From a bacterium (GTDB lineage: Bacteria > Bacteroidota > Ignavibacteria > Ignavibacteriales > Ignavibacteriaceae): a DNA stretch of 64,000 bases. The position numbers were made by a program, and so were the translations under genes. Below the pieces are notes generated by a model. It had not been told where the DNA came from. It saw only the letters and a program-made list of their open reading frames with translations, and ran no database searches. Numbering within the stretch: position 1 is the stretch's first letter; each line of letters starts with the position of its first letter. The stretch is taken from contig JADJWC010000004.1 of assembly GCA_016716565.1 (NCBI GenBank), forward strand, positions 372,001 to 436,000. The letters are read 5' to 3'. This document shows positions 51,900-61,363 of the stretch, one piece after another.

Positions 51900-52846
51900 A
51901 ATGAAAACAGGTCTTGGAAGAGGATTAGACGCACTGATTAAACCTCAGGATTATATAAAAAATACTGAATCAGATATTGATCTATCCAAAGTAAAGGATG
52001 ACGACGGTAAACAGGTTGACGTACTTGCAAAAATTGCTGTGGAGTTTGTTTCAAGAAATCCTTATCAGCCGAGATTCAGCATTGATCCAGTATCGCTCGA
52101 TGAATTAAAAAAATCCATTCTAACAAATGGTTTAATTCAGCCAATTACTGTTAGAAGAACACCAGATCATAAATATCAATTGATCTCTGGCGAAAGAAGA
52201 TTACAGGCTTGCAAAGAAATTGGCTTTAAGGAGATTCCAGCATATATCATTGATGTTGATTCCGATGAATTAATGCTGGCGTTAGCTTTAATTGAAAATA
52301 TTCAAAGAGAAAAGTTAAATGCTATTGAAGTTGGGTACTGCTTATAAAAGATTGATGGATGAATGCCATCTTACACAGGAGCAGATTGCAGAGAGAGTTG
52401 GCAAGGATAGAACAACAGTTGCAAATACAATCAGATTATTGAAGCTTCCACAAAGAATTCAGGATGCATTGGCACAGGATAAAATAACTTCCGGTCACGC
52501 AAGAGCATTAATAAATCTAGATAATGAAGCTCTTCAGCTTCAGTTGCTTGAAAACATTCTTAGTAAAAATTTATCAGTAAGGAAAGTTGAGCGTTTGGTC
52601 CGCGAGTTAAGTGAAGGTGGTACAAGGAAAATTAAAAAGACACAAACGAATGATGATGTCAAAGTTACTTTTAATACTCCAAACCTTCGCGATGTTGAAG
52701 ACAAGCTTCGTGTAACATTTGGAACTAAAGTTAAATGTGTTCAAAGAAAAGATGGGACGGGAGAAATAATTTTAGAGTACTATTCAAGAGATGAATTCGA
52801 GCGTTTAATTGAACTCTTTGAGATTATCAACAAGAACTATAATTAG
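51892..52846 (+). CDS. parB: chromosome partitioning protein ParB, frame interrupted by a 1-nt insertion
   Basis: Binds parS and acts as a CTP-dependent DNA clamp. The first part has VSRNPYQPRFSIDP, GLIQPITVRR and the CTP-binding LISGERRLQACKEIG, then stops at 52345. The second part, one base out of frame, carries the helix-turn-helix LTQEQIAERVGKDRTTVANTIRLLKLP and ALAQDKITSGHARALI. Deleting one G from the GGG at 52333-52335 joins ALIENIQREKLNAIEVG to TAYKRLMDE, the family sequence, giving 317 residues. A homopolymer sequencing indel is likely, because parB is hardly ever lost next to an intact parA. Confidence 0.93.
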
Positions 52847-53303
52847 TATTTTTTTTGTACTGATTCTTTTTTGCACGACAGTTTCAAGTCAGGAACTTTC
52901 CGAAGAGAACCCACCATCCGATACAGTATTCGTAATGCAAAAATCACCCTGGGGAGCTGTGCTTCGGAGTGCAATAATTCCCGGGCTTGGTCAATTCTAC
53001 AATGAATCGTATTGGAAAATACCGATCATCTGGGGTGTAGGCGCTTTATTTATTTCTGGTTGGGTTTATAACAATAATCTTTATAAAGATTATAAAGATT
53101 TGTTTATTGAAACCGGAAATCAAAATTATTTGCAATATAGAGATTTTTACAGAGACCAACGGGATAACTTTACAATCTATCTTGCATTGCTATATTTGCT
53201 TAATCTGGTTGATGCTTATGTTGATGCTCATCTGTACGATTTCACCGTGGAAGAAGATTTTATTACTGGTTCTTCGCGAATCAATTTCAGATTTTATTTC
53301 TGA
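52809..53303 (+). CDS. DUF5683-like membrane protein
   Basis: A 164-residue exported or inner-membrane protein starting at TTG 52809 (or TTG 52818), overlapping the end of parB by ~38 nt. It has a signal/anchor helix (IISIFFVLILFCTTVSSQ), then the family core KSPWGAVLRSAIIPGLGQFYN, then ESYWKIPIIWGVGALFISGWVY, and a second hydrophobic region YLALLYLLNLVDAYVDAHLYDF. The family is widespread in Bacteroidota next to parAB; the function is unknown. Confidence 0.85.
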   Translation: MNSLRLSTRTIISIFFVLILFCTTVSSQELSEENPPSDTVFVMQKSPWGAVLRSAIIPGLGQFYNESYWKIPIIWGVGALFISGWVYNNNLYKDYKDLFIETGNQNYLQYRDFYRDQRDNFTIYLALLYLLNLVDAYVDAHLYDFTVEEDFITGSSRINFRFYF

Positions 53304-53319
53304 ATTTATAAACCTTTAA

Positions 53320-54030
53320 ATGAAAAATTCTATTTCTTGTCCTCACTGCAATACTGAGAATGCCTTTTACAATACTACTTGTATTAATTGCAAATATTAT
53401 CTGCGGGATAGAATCTACAATATTGATCTGTGGTCGGCTGTCAGCACCTTAATTGATAATCCTGCCAAATCATTCAGAAGTATAATTTTCTCAGAGCACA
53501 AAAATTTTATTTTCTTTATTCTCCTCTTTGTTAGCGCAAAGTATCTTATCAATACTCGCTTTCTTTCTATGGTAAGCGTTGGAGAATTACGGACAACAAT
53601 AGAATTGTTTTTAAGCTATTTGATCATTTTTGGATCGCTTAGCCTTTATTTTCTTTTATTTAGTTCGGCTTATAAAAGTTTGTGTAAGTCAATTCAAATT
53701 CATTGCAGATTTAAGGATGTTTTTGCGGTAATAATCTACTCGCAAATCCCATACGCAATAGGACTACTCATATTATTTCCGCTTGAACTAGTAATCTTTG
53801 GTGATTACTTATTTTCAATGAACCCAACTCCTTTTACAATAAAAGGAAGCATAGCATATTTATTTCTTCTGGTAGAACTTGGTGTTGTGGTATGGAGTAT
53901 TTTTCTCACTTTCAAGGGCTTCAAAGCTCATTCACAAAATCGATTATTTAGTACTCTGGTTACAATAAGCTTCGTTGTTTTGTTCTGGGTTTTAATATAC
54001 TTTTGTTCAGTTACGATATTCACAATTTAA
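53320..54030 (+). CDS. YIP1-like membrane protein with N-terminal zinc ribbon
   Basis: A 236-residue protein. Residues 7-24 form a zinc ribbon (CPHCNTENAFYNTTCINC). After a cytosolic segment (WSAVSTLIDNPAKSFRSIIF) come five hydrophobic helices, including YAIGLLILFPLELVIFGDYL and the motif KDVFAVIIYSQIPYAIG typical of YIP1/YckC-type proteins. The function is unknown. It sits between the DUF5683-like gene and the aminotransferase gene, 3 nt before the latter. Confidence 0.8.
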   Translation: MKNSISCPHCNTENAFYNTTCINCKYYLRDRIYNIDLWSAVSTLIDNPAKSFRSIIFSEHKNFIFFILLFVSAKYLINTRFLSMVSVGELRTTIELFLSYLIIFGSLSLYFLLFSSAYKSLCKSIQIHCRFKDVFAVIIYSQIPYAIGLLILFPLELVIFGDYLFSMNPTPFTIKGSIAYLFLLVELGVVVWSIFLTFKGFKAHSQNRLFSTLVTISFVVLFWVLIYFCSVTIFTI

Positions 54031-54033
54031 TTT

Positions 54034-55221
54034 ATGACATCGCCAGATAATCTCATCAAGAAAGAAGAAGAGTATCTTCTTCATACATACAAACGCTTAC
54101 CAATTGATATCACTCATGGAGAAGGTGTATATCTGTTTTCAAAAGAGGGTAAGAAGTATATGGATTTTTTCTCAGGTCTCGCAGTTAATTCTCTAGGTTA
54201 TGGGAACAAAGAAATTTTGAATGCAATTGAAAGCCAGATAAAAAAGTACATTCATCTTTCCAATTACTACCTTAATTCCCCTCAAATTGAACTTGCTGAA
54301 AAGCTTGTTAAATATTCAGGATTATCCAAAGTGTTCTTCACAAACAGTGGAACTGAAGCAGTTGAGGCATCAATTAAACTGGTTCGAAAAGCATCTGGAC
54401 CAGATAAAAAGATTATTTCCTTTTCAAATGCATTCCATGGAAGAACTTATGGTTCATTAAGCATCAGTGGAAAAGAAAAATATAAAAAGCAATTTGAACC
54501 TCTGATGCCAAACGTAATTCAACTAAATTTTAATGATTTGGAAGAATTAAGAAATTCAATTGATAATAATACAGCTGCTGTTTACCTGGAATTCGTTCAA
54601 GGTGAAGGTGGAATACAGGTTGCATCACAACAATTTGTGCAATTGTTGTCTGAATTAAGAGAAAAATACGGATTCATTATCGTTGCTGATGAAGTACAGA
54701 GTGGTATCGGAAGAACAGGGAAGCCGTTTGCTTTTAATCATTATAAAATTATCCCGGATGTAATAGTACTTGCAAAGGCAATGGGCGGTGGATTACCACT
54801 TGGTGCATTAATTACTAATGAAAGATTTGCAGAGATATTTCAGACAGGCGACCATGGGAGTACATTTGGTGGAAATCCTGTTGCATGTGCTGCCGGTTTA
54901 GCGGTTATTAAAACTGTTTTTGACAATAGATTAGTTGAGAATGTAGAAAAATTGGGGAGCTACTTTAAATCAAAATTATACTCACTTGCCAACAAATATC
55001 CGTCAATCATAACTGAAGTTCGTGGCATTGGATTCATGCTTGGTGTAGAATTGAATACACCATGCGTTCAAATAGTAAATGAATTTTTAGAGAATGGTGT
55101 ACTGGTAAATTGCACAAATGAAAACGTCGTACGAATTTTACCACCATTAATTTCGACGAAGGAAAACATTGATCATTTTTTAAACATTTTCAGAATTATT
55201 TTGGATAAGCATTTAGAGTGA
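54034..55221 (+). CDS. argD: class III aminotransferase (acetylornithine/succinyldiaminopimelate type)
   Basis: PLP enzyme of 395 residues: FFTNSGTEAVEASIKLVRKA, SFSNAFHGRTYGSLS, FVQGEGGIQVAS, IIVADEVQSGIGRTGKPFAF and the PLP lysine in IVLAKAMGGGLPLGALI. Typical ArgD-like proteins act in arginine or diaminopimelate synthesis; the acetylated lysine route (dapH at 35110) needs an N-acetyl-diaminopimelate aminotransferase, which is a plausible alternative. Its last codons overlap the nadB GTG start by 4 nt. Confidence 0.85.
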   Translation: MTSPDNLIKKEEEYLLHTYKRLPIDITHGEGVYLFSKEGKKYMDFFSGLAVNSLGYGNKEILNAIESQIKKYIHLSNYYLNSPQIELAEKLVKYSGLSKVFFTNSGTEAVEASIKLVRKASGPDKKIISFSNAFHGRTYGSLSISGKEKYKKQFEPLMPNVIQLNFNDLEELRNSIDNNTAAVYLEFVQGEGGIQVASQQFVQLLSELREKYGFIIVADEVQSGIGRTGKPFAFNHYKIIPDVIVLAKAMGGGLPLGALITNERFAEIFQTGDHGSTFGGNPVACAAGLAVIKTVFDNRLVENVEKLGSYFKSKLYSLANKYPSIITEVRGIGFMLGVELNTPCVQIVNEFLENGVLVNCTNENVVRILPPLISTKENIDHFLNIFRIILDKHLE

Positions 55222-56840
55222 GTACAACAATAAGAACAGACGTTTTGGTAATTGGTAGCGGTATTGCTGGACTGTTCACGGCTTTAAAAGTCTCACAATT
55301 TGCTGAAGTTGTGGTTGTCACCAAAAAAGAAAAAACCGAATCCAATACCAACTATGCTCAAGGTGGAATTGCTTCTGTCATCTCCCAAGAAGATTCATTT
55401 GAAAAACATATTAAAGATACATTGATTGCAGGAGCAGGTTTATGTAACGAGAATACAGTTAAATTGATGGTAAAGGAAGGTCCCGGAAGAATTAATGATT
55501 TAATAGAAATCGGTACCCAGTTTTCATTAACGGATGGAAATCTTGACCTTGCATTGGAAGGTGGCCATTCAATGCCACGGATAATACATGCGAAAGATTT
55601 AACTGGAAAAGAAATTGAAACAGCATTAGTTAGAAAGATTAACTCATTAAATAATATAAATGTTATTGAGAATACTTTAGCTATAGAATTGATTACAGAA
55701 CATAATATTCCAAGTATGAAATCAATCTTCTTGAAAAACCGGAAGTGTTATGGTGCTTATGTCCTTGATATTGATACGGGAAAAGTTGTAAAAATTCTAG
55801 CGAAGGCAATCATTCTTGCAACAGGTGGTGTTGGACAAGTTTATCAGCATACAACAAATCCAGGAATAGCAACAGGAGATGGAATTGCAATGGGTTATCG
55901 TGCCGGAGCAAGAATTGCAAATATGGAATTCATTCAATTTCATCCGACTGCTCTTTACAGTCCAACAAAACAAGGATTTGGAGAACAATCATTTCTTATC
56001 AGTGAAGCAGTAAGAGGGTTCGGTGGTAAGTTAATAACGAGAGATGGTAAAGAATTTATGAGCAAGTATGATTCGAGAAAAGAACTTGCACCAAGGGACA
56101 TAGTTGCCCGAGCAATTGATTCTGAACTTAAAATTAGAGGTGATGAATTTGTTTTGCTGGATATTTCATTTAAAAATTCGGATGAGGTTAAAAGTCATTT
56201 CCCAAATATTTATGAAAATTGTCTAAAGCATGGTCTTGATATAACGAAAGAACCGATTCCTGTTGTACCTGCAGCTCATTATTCTTGCGGAGGAATAATG
56301 GTGGATGAATTTTCGAGAACTTCTTTAAATGCACTTTATGCAGTTGGCGAAGTCTCAATGACTGGAGTTCATGGTGCAAACCGACTTGCAAGTAATTCAT
56401 TACTTGAAGCCGTTGTATTTGCACAACGGGCTGCAGATGACTTAAAAGAATTTATTAAAGAATACGACTCACAAATTGAAGACATACCGGATTGGGATGA
56501 GTCGGGAACTTTATCAGCGGATGAAAAGGTATTAATTACCCATAGCTTAAAAGAAGTAAAACAGACAATGTGGGATTACGTAGGAATTGTCAGAAGTAAC
56601 CAGCGACTTACAAGAGCTTCTAAAAGAATTCAAAATATATTTGGGGAGATTGAAGAATTTTATAAAAGTACCAAAGTCTTTCCCGAACTACTCGAATTGA
56701 GGAATCTTATTTCGTGCGCTCACGTTATTATAAAATCAGCTATGCAGAGAAAAGAGAGCAGGGGATTACATTTTACATTGGATTACCCGGAACTTCTCTC
56801 CCAAGCTAAAGACACGATCATACAAAATTTGAATCCATAG
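55218..56840 (+). CDS. nadB: L-aspartate oxidase
   Basis: FAD enzyme that makes iminoaspartate for NAD synthesis. The 540-residue protein starts with GTG overlapping the previous stop (GTGA). It has the FAD motif VLVIGSGIAGLFTALKV, SNTNYAQGGIASVIS, EGGHSMPRIIHAKDLTGKEI, ILATGGVGQVYQHTTNP, ARIANMEFIQFHPTALY, PAAHYSCGGI and AVGEVSMTGVHGANRLASNSL, the standard NadB layout. nadA and nadC are not in this window. Confidence 0.95.
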   Translation: MSTTIRTDVLVIGSGIAGLFTALKVSQFAEVVVVTKKEKTESNTNYAQGGIASVISQEDSFEKHIKDTLIAGAGLCNENTVKLMVKEGPGRINDLIEIGTQFSLTDGNLDLALEGGHSMPRIIHAKDLTGKEIETALVRKINSLNNINVIENTLAIELITEHNIPSMKSIFLKNRKCYGAYVLDIDTGKVVKILAKAIILATGGVGQVYQHTTNPGIATGDGIAMGYRAGARIANMEFIQFHPTALYSPTKQGFGEQSFLISEAVRGFGGKLITRDGKEFMSKYDSRKELAPRDIVARAIDSELKIRGDEFVLLDISFKNSDEVKSHFPNIYENCLKHGLDITKEPIPVVPAAHYSCGGIMVDEFSRTSLNALYAVGEVSMTGVHGANRLASNSLLEAVVFAQRAADDLKEFIKEYDSQIEDIPDWDESGTLSADEKVLITHSLKEVKQTMWDYVGIVRSNQRLTRASKRIQNIFGEIEEFYKSTKVFPELLELRNLISCAHVIIKSAMQRKESRGLHFTLDYPELLSQAKDTIIQNLNP

Positions 56841-56876
56841 TACCTTTAAACAAACGCTTAACGATTGCACCATATC

Positions 56877-57755
56877 TTATTCCCTTGTACTAACTATTAC
56901 AGAATTAACTTCACAAAACTTCATAAATTGCTCGAGTATAATTGCCCCAGCTAAAATAATATCTTCGCGTCCTTTCATAATTGCACCATAATTTTCGAGA
57001 ATATCTATGGAACTAAGTTTATCGATGTCTGATATCAATTGACTCAAAGCATCTCCTTTTAGGGTAAAGTTATCAACCACATTTTCATCAAACTCTTTTA
57101 GCCCAAGTTTCATACAGGCTAATGTGGTTGCAGTTCCTGCAATTGCGATGACTCGTCTCGCGATTAAATTCTTATCAAAAAATCGAAACTGATTCCTAAT
57201 TTCCTGCTTCATATTTTCTATATCAGAGTTGTTTGGAGGAAAAGTTTTTAAGTATTGCTCGGTTACAGTTACGGATCCAATCTGCAGGCTAACCTTTGTT
57301 AATATTTTTGACCCTTCACCAGTTATAATTTCTGTACTACTTCCTCCGATATCAATAACACTGACATATGTTTTTTCCTTCAAAGCAGAGAGTGCACCCA
57401 GGTAAGCATATTCAGCTTCTTGCTCTCCAGAAATGACTTTTATCTCAAGGTTAAATTCATTCCTTATTGATTCAATTATTTCAGTTGAATTTGTGGCCAT
57501 TCTGAATGCGTTAGTTCCGGAAACCAATATTGTATCACAATTATACTCCGAAATAATAGTTTTGAATTCCCTCAAAACAGCAAATAACTTTGAAATGCTA
57601 TCTGTATTTATTTGACCGTTTTGTTTGATTCCTCGACCGATTCGGGGTATTTGGTATTCATTCAAAATGGGAATAATGTTTTTAGATTCATAATCAACTT
57701 TAGCAATCAGAAGTAGAACTGTATTTGTCCCAATGTCGATAGAAGCAACAATCAT
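56877..57755 (-). CDS. Ppx/GppA family phosphatase
   Basis: A 292-residue exopolyphosphatase/guanosine pentaphosphatase family protein of the short form (one Ppx/GppA module). Visible: VASIDIGTNTVLLLIAKV, VSGTNAFRMATNS, ISGEQEAEYAYLGAL and SVIDIGGSSTEIITGEG (ASKHA phosphate loops), then IAGTATTLACMKLGL. It probably acts on polyphosphate or (p)ppGpp. Single gene on the minus strand, convergent with nadB. Confidence 0.9.
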   Translation of the reverse strand: MIVASIDIGTNTVLLLIAKVDYESKNIIPILNEYQIPRIGRGIKQNGQINTDSISKLFAVLREFKTIISEYNCDTILVSGTNAFRMATNSTEIIESIRNEFNLEIKVISGEQEAEYAYLGALSALKEKTYVSVIDIGGSSTEIITGEGSKILTKVSLQIGSVTVTEQYLKTFPPNNSDIENMKQEIRNQFRFFDKNLIARRVIAIAGTATTLACMKLGLKEFDENVVDNFTLKGDALSQLISDIDKLSSIDILENYGAIMKGREDIILAGAIILEQFMKFCEVNSVIVSTRE

Positions 57756-57794
57756 ATTTTTTTTTTAATTTTAAATTAACGATTGGATAAATAA

Positions 57795-58322
57795 ATGAAA
57801 AAAGAAAATTTATTAACAAAGATATTTGCATATATTGCTCTCTCATCAGGAAGTATCTGGATTGGAGCATACATCTCAAGATTGCTGACAACATATCAAA
57901 TGTTTGAGGCAACAGAATTGAATTTAAAAAATTATATTTCAGATACTAACATCTCATCAATATTTCAAACGACTTATCCATTAGTTAATTTAACTATATT
58001 CAGTTATTTAATAATGATAGTTTCATTTACAATATTTATAATACTTGCGAAGACAAAATTAAGAGAGAATGGCTGGCTGTTTATTATTACGATGATCGTC
58101 TACATAACGTTGCCATTTGAAATTATACTTTTGCTAACAGATTATAAACTCTTTGTTTTGTTCATGAATGAACAGTTTACATCAGAATTAATATTACAGT
58201 TAACTATAGAAAGGATAACAAAACTTAGTAGTTTTCCGATTATTTTATTACTAAGTTATTTGTCCATACCATTCTTTCTTATTTTTAAGCCATTCACAAA
58301 GAAAACATCGAATGAAAATTAA
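57795..58322 (+). CDS. hypothetical membrane protein
   Basis: A 175-residue protein with four predicted membrane helices (IFAYIALSSGSIWIGAYISRL, LVNLTIFSYLIMIVSFTIFIILA, LFIITMIVYITLPFEIILLL, SFPIILLLSYLSIPFFLIF). No family recognised. It overlaps the next small gene by 11 nt, forming a three-gene unit with aroQ. Its ATG is 40 nt from the divergent ppx/gppA start. Confidence 0.8.
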   Translation: MKKENLLTKIFAYIALSSGSIWIGAYISRLLTTYQMFEATELNLKNYISDTNISSIFQTTYPLVNLTIFSYLIMIVSFTIFIILAKTKLRENGWLFIITMIVYITLPFEIILLLTDYKLFVLFMNEQFTSELILQLTIERITKLSSFPIILLLSYLSIPFFLIFKPFTKKTSNEN

Positions 58323-58584
58323 AGAAAAAGAGTTTGAAGAATTATTGCAGGAGTTGAAATCCGTTGCCGATCAGCTTGGAGCAAGCGTTAGATTTGAGAA
58401 AGGTGACTTTAAAGGTGGATATTGCATTGTCCACGATAAAAAAGTCATCGTGATCAATAAGATGACCAATCTTCAGAGAAAAGTGATGATACTTTCTTCC
58501 GCATTAAAAGAATTAGGTGTGGAAGGGATTTATTTATCACCAAGAATAAGAGAAGTAATAGAAGAAATGTCAGGTACAGTATGA
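58312..58584 (+). CDS. small conserved-looking hypothetical protein
   Basis: A 90-residue protein beginning MKIKEKEFEELLQELKSVA, with EKGDFKGGYCIVHDKKVIVINK and a C-terminal helix. The pattern, a helix followed by a beta hairpin bearing GGYC and then NLQRKVMILSSALKELG, recurs in small genes of Bacteroidota and Ignavibacteria as I recall, without known function. It is wedged between the membrane protein and aroQ with overlaps on both sides (11 and 4 nt), so it is translated with them. Confidence 0.8.
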   Translation: MKIKEKEFEELLQELKSVADQLGASVRFEKGDFKGGYCIVHDKKVIVINKMTNLQRKVMILSSALKELGVEGIYLSPRIREVIEEMSGTV

Positions 58585-59009
58585 AAATTTTAATTATTAA
58601 CGGTCCAAACTTAAACAAGCTGGATAAACGACCTGCAGACATATATGGAAAAATTTCATTAAAAGATATCGAGAAAATCATAGTAACCAGATATCCAAAT
58701 CATCAGATCGAGTTTTTTCAAAGCAATCACGAAGGTGAGCTAATTGAAAAAATTCAATCAGCAGATGAGACATTTGATGGTCTAATCATTAATCCAGGAG
58801 GATTTTCACACACATCTGTTGCAATAAAAGATGCTCTTGAACTTTGCGCAATTCCCAAAGTCGAGGTGCACATATCAAATCTGGCTGCCAGGGAAGACTT
58901 TAGAAATGTTATGTTAACTGCTTCAAGTTGCAATGGTTACATTAGTGGTTTTAGAGAAAAAGGTTATCTTGCAGCCGTCTATCTTATCGAAAACATTAAT
59001 TCAGATTAA
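58581..59009 (+). CDS. aroQ: type II 3-dehydroquinate dehydratase
   Basis: Third step of the shikimate pathway. The 142-residue protein has INGPNLNKLDKRPADIYG with the catalytic Arg and Tyr, SNHEGELIEKIQSA, NPGGFSHTSVAIKDAL and KVEVHISNLAAREDFR. Small departures from consensus: the usual LNLLG reads LNKLD and the usual GAYTH reads GGFSH; the key residues are retained. It overlaps the previous gene by 4 nt. Confidence 0.95.
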   Translation: MKILIINGPNLNKLDKRPADIYGKISLKDIEKIIVTRYPNHQIEFFQSNHEGELIEKIQSADETFDGLIINPGGFSHTSVAIKDALELCAIPKVEVHISNLAAREDFRNVMLTASSCNGYISGFREKGYLAAVYLIENINSD

Positions 59010-59186
59010 AAATAGAATAATATTAGTTGGGGCATAGCCTTCATAAATCGAATCGAAGTACTTGATGCCAATTCTATTTACAAGAAGTTACCTCGAATAA
59101 TTAAAGTGATTAGTTATAAGTATGCTATAAATTTTGATATATTAGTAAGGATTGTTTAAGTTTATAACAAATATTTTATAAAAACT

Positions 59187-59582
59187 ATGCGTGACCTTTC
59201 AATTAAAAAGTTATACTACTCGATCAGTGAAGTAAGTAAAATTACAGATATAGAGCAGTATGTACTCAGATACTGGGAAACCGAATTTGAACAACTAACT
59301 CCTCAGAAAAACAGAGCAGGTAACCGGATATATACTAATAAGGACATTCGGTTAATACTTTACATTAAAGAACTGCTGAGAGAGAAAAAATATACCATTG
59401 AAGGTGCAAAGAAAATTTTAGAAAATTATGAGCAGGATAAAAAACCGATCGTTGAGATTAAAGAGAAAAAAATAATTGAGGATACTCAACCACAGGTTGT
59501 AATGGAAAAAGAAAATTTTTCAGTTAAAGAAGATCTTAAAGAGATCAAAGAATTCTTAAAATATTTATTAACTAGAATATAA
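59187..59582 (+). CDS. MerR-family transcriptional regulator
   Basis: A 131-residue regulator with an N-terminal winged helix (YYSISEVSKITDIEQYVLRY, then WETEFEQLTPQKNRAGNRIY and TNKDIRLILYIKELLREKKYTIEGAKKIL). The rest is a charged coiled coil. This short form, lacking a ligand domain, matches the widespread MerR-like gene that sits near tRNA or ihf genes in Bacteroidota. The target is unknown. Confidence 0.88.
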   Translation: MRDLSIKKLYYSISEVSKITDIEQYVLRYWETEFEQLTPQKNRAGNRIYTNKDIRLILYIKELLREKKYTIEGAKKILENYEQDKKPIVEIKEKKIIEDTQPQVVMEKENFSVKEDLKEIKEFLKYLLTRI

Positions 59583-59586
59583 TACT

Positions 59587-59660
59587 CGGAACGTAGCGCA
59601 GCCCGGTAGCGTACCTGAATGGGGTTCAGGTGGTCGGGGGTTCAAATCCCCCCGTTCCGA
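59587..59660 (+). tRNA. tRNA-Pro (anticodon GGG)
   Basis: The 74-nt sequence folds as a cloverleaf: acceptor CGGAACG / CGTTCCG, D-arm GCGCAGCCCGGTAGCGT, anticodon stem CCTGA/TCAGG with loop ATGGGGT giving anticodon GGG, T-arm GGGGGTTCAAATCCCCC. The C at position 1 is typical of tRNA-Pro. No CCA encoded. It starts 5 nt after the MerR gene. Confidence 0.95.
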
Positions 59661-59667
59661 CGCTATG

Positions 59668-59692
59668 AAGCTCAACTTTTATTTGAGCTTTT
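59668..59692 (+). terminator. rho-independent terminator of tRNA-Pro
   Basis: Stem AAGCTCAA (59668-59675) / TTGAGCTT (59683-59690) with a 7-nt loop, followed by TT. It starts 8 nt after the tRNA. Confidence 0.65.
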
Positions 59693-59875
59693 GTGAAAAT
59701 GATCGCTTGACAACACAGAATTAATAAATTCGTTAACCTTCAGTACACAATCTAATCTAATATATTTCATCATCTTTCCAGAGTACGAGATTCTTACTCA
59801 AACTCCGTACTGAATATTCCTTAGGTATACCTAAATTTGACCTTTAATTTTCCATCAACCAATATATTTTTAGTT

Positions 59876-61363
59876 ATGCAATTTAGTCTTCAAAGAGAAA
59901 AGCCAACATGTAACTGTGGAGTATTCGGAATTTATGGCTCACCGAATGCATCACTCGAAACATACTATGGATTACACGCTTTACAGCATAGGGGACAGGA
60001 AGCTTGTGGCATCGTTACAAAAAGTATCAGTCAAAAAGGTAATCCGGTTTTTTCCATTCATAAAGGTGAAGGACTGGTGACAGAAGTTTTTATTGATCAC
60101 GAAATATTTCAAAATAAACTTAAAGGCGAATCTGCTATTGGACACAATCGTTACTCAACTACAGGTTCATCCCAATCTTTAAAAAATATACAGCCTTTTA
60201 TAGTAAACTACAGACTTGGTAATCTCGCCGTTGCACATAATGGAAATCTTACCAACGCACGCGAAATCCGTGAAGAGTTGGTAAATGAAGGTTCAATTTT
60301 TCAAACCACCAGCGATACAGAAGTTATTCTTCACTTAATCGCACGAAGCAAATTAAATGATCAAGTTGAGCAAATAAAAGAAGCTCTTCAGAAAATTGAA
60401 GGGGCATTCAGTCTTGTGCTTATGACAGATGATAAGCTTGTTGCAGCGAGAGATCCAAATGGATTCAGGCCTCTTGTAATTGGCAAGTTGAATAATTCTT
60501 TTATAGTTACATCTGAAACTTGTGCATTTGATTTAATTAGCGCAGAATTTATTCGGGAAGTACACCCTGGAGAAATTGTTGTAATTGATGACGAAGCAAT
60601 TAAAACAGGTGAAATTAAATCCATCAATATTTTTGATTCAGTCTCATCTAAAAAACATTGCATATTCGAATATATTTATTTCTCAAGACCCGATAGTTTT
60701 ATCTTTGGACACAATGTAGATAAAATGAGAAGACGACTCGGAAAAGTTCTTGCAAGAAACCATCCAGTGTTTAATGAAGATGATAGCAAAGTAATTGTAA
60801 TTAGCGTACCGGATAGTTCAAATACAACAGCATTAGGTTATCAAACTGAATTAGAGAAGCTTGGAGTGAATTGCAAACTAGAAATTGGCTTGATCAGAAG
60901 TCACTATATAGGTAGAACATTCATTCAACCGGGACAAGCGAACAGGGAAATTGGTGTTAAAATAAAATTTAACACTGTAAAAGGTGTACTTGAAGGTCGA
61001 ACCGTTGTGCTGGTCGATGATTCAATCGTAAGGGGTACTACATCAAAACAGCTTGTAAAATTAATCCGCGATGCAAATCCAAAATCAATTCACCTTCGGA
61101 TTTCTTCTTCTCCGATAACTCATCCCTGTTTTTACGGAATGGATTTTCCAAGTAAAGAAGAACTGATTGCACATAATTATCAATCCAACATTAAAGAGAT
61201 CGGAAAATATTTAGGAGTGGATACGCTGGAATATTTGACGATTGACGAGATGCTTGAAGCAGTTTCCGAAGCTGGGCGGGATAATTTCTGTCATGCTTGT
61301 TTTTCAGGAAAATATCCAACCGATGTTGATCATAAATTCAAAAAGGAAATATATGAGATTTAG
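59876..61363 (+). CDS. purF: amidophosphoribosyltransferase
   Basis: First step of purine synthesis. The ATG at 59876 (495 residues) is preferred because the next 12 codons lead to the cleaved propeptide and the catalytic Cys of CGVFGIYGS (residue 14). The glutaminase domain has HRGQEACGI and HNRYSTTG; the PRTase domain has VVLVDDSIVRGTTSKQLVKL. Cysteine ligands for a structural [4Fe-4S] are visible in KKHCIFEY, THPCFYGMDF and FCHACFSG, so this is the Bacillus-type oxygen-sensitive form. Ends 11 nt into the subtilisin gene. Confidence 0.96.
   Translation: MQFSLQREKPTCNCGVFGIYGSPNASLETYYGLHALQHRGQEACGIVTKSISQKGNPVFSIHKGEGLVTEVFIDHEIFQNKLKGESAIGHNRYSTTGSSQSLKNIQPFIVNYRLGNLAVAHNGNLTNAREIREELVNEGSIFQTTSDTEVILHLIARSKLNDQVEQIKEALQKIEGAFSLVLMTDDKLVAARDPNGFRPLVIGKLNNSFIVTSETCAFDLISAEFIREVHPGEIVVIDDEAIKTGEIKSINIFDSVSSKKHCIFEYIYFSRPDSFIFGHNVDKMRRRLGKVLARNHPVFNEDDSKVIVISVPDSSNTTALGYQTELEKLGVNCKLEIGLIRSHYIGRTFIQPGQANREIGVKIKFNTVKGVLEGRTVVLVDDSIVRGTTSKQLVKLIRDANPKSIHLRISSSPITHPCFYGMDFPSKEELIAHNYQSNIKEIGKYLGVDTLEYLTIDEMLEAVSEAGRDNFCHACFSGKYPTDVDHKFKKEIYEI

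Noticed and set aside
51114..52846. parAB as a sign that the window is near the replication origin
   Set aside because: No dnaA, gidA/mnmE or recF genes and no visible parS or DnaA-box cluster accompany the pair, so proximity to oriC cannot be claimed.
59010..59186. Small RNA between aroQ and the MerR gene
   Set aside because: The 177-nt gap is AT-rich with no clear hairpin, promoter or terminator.
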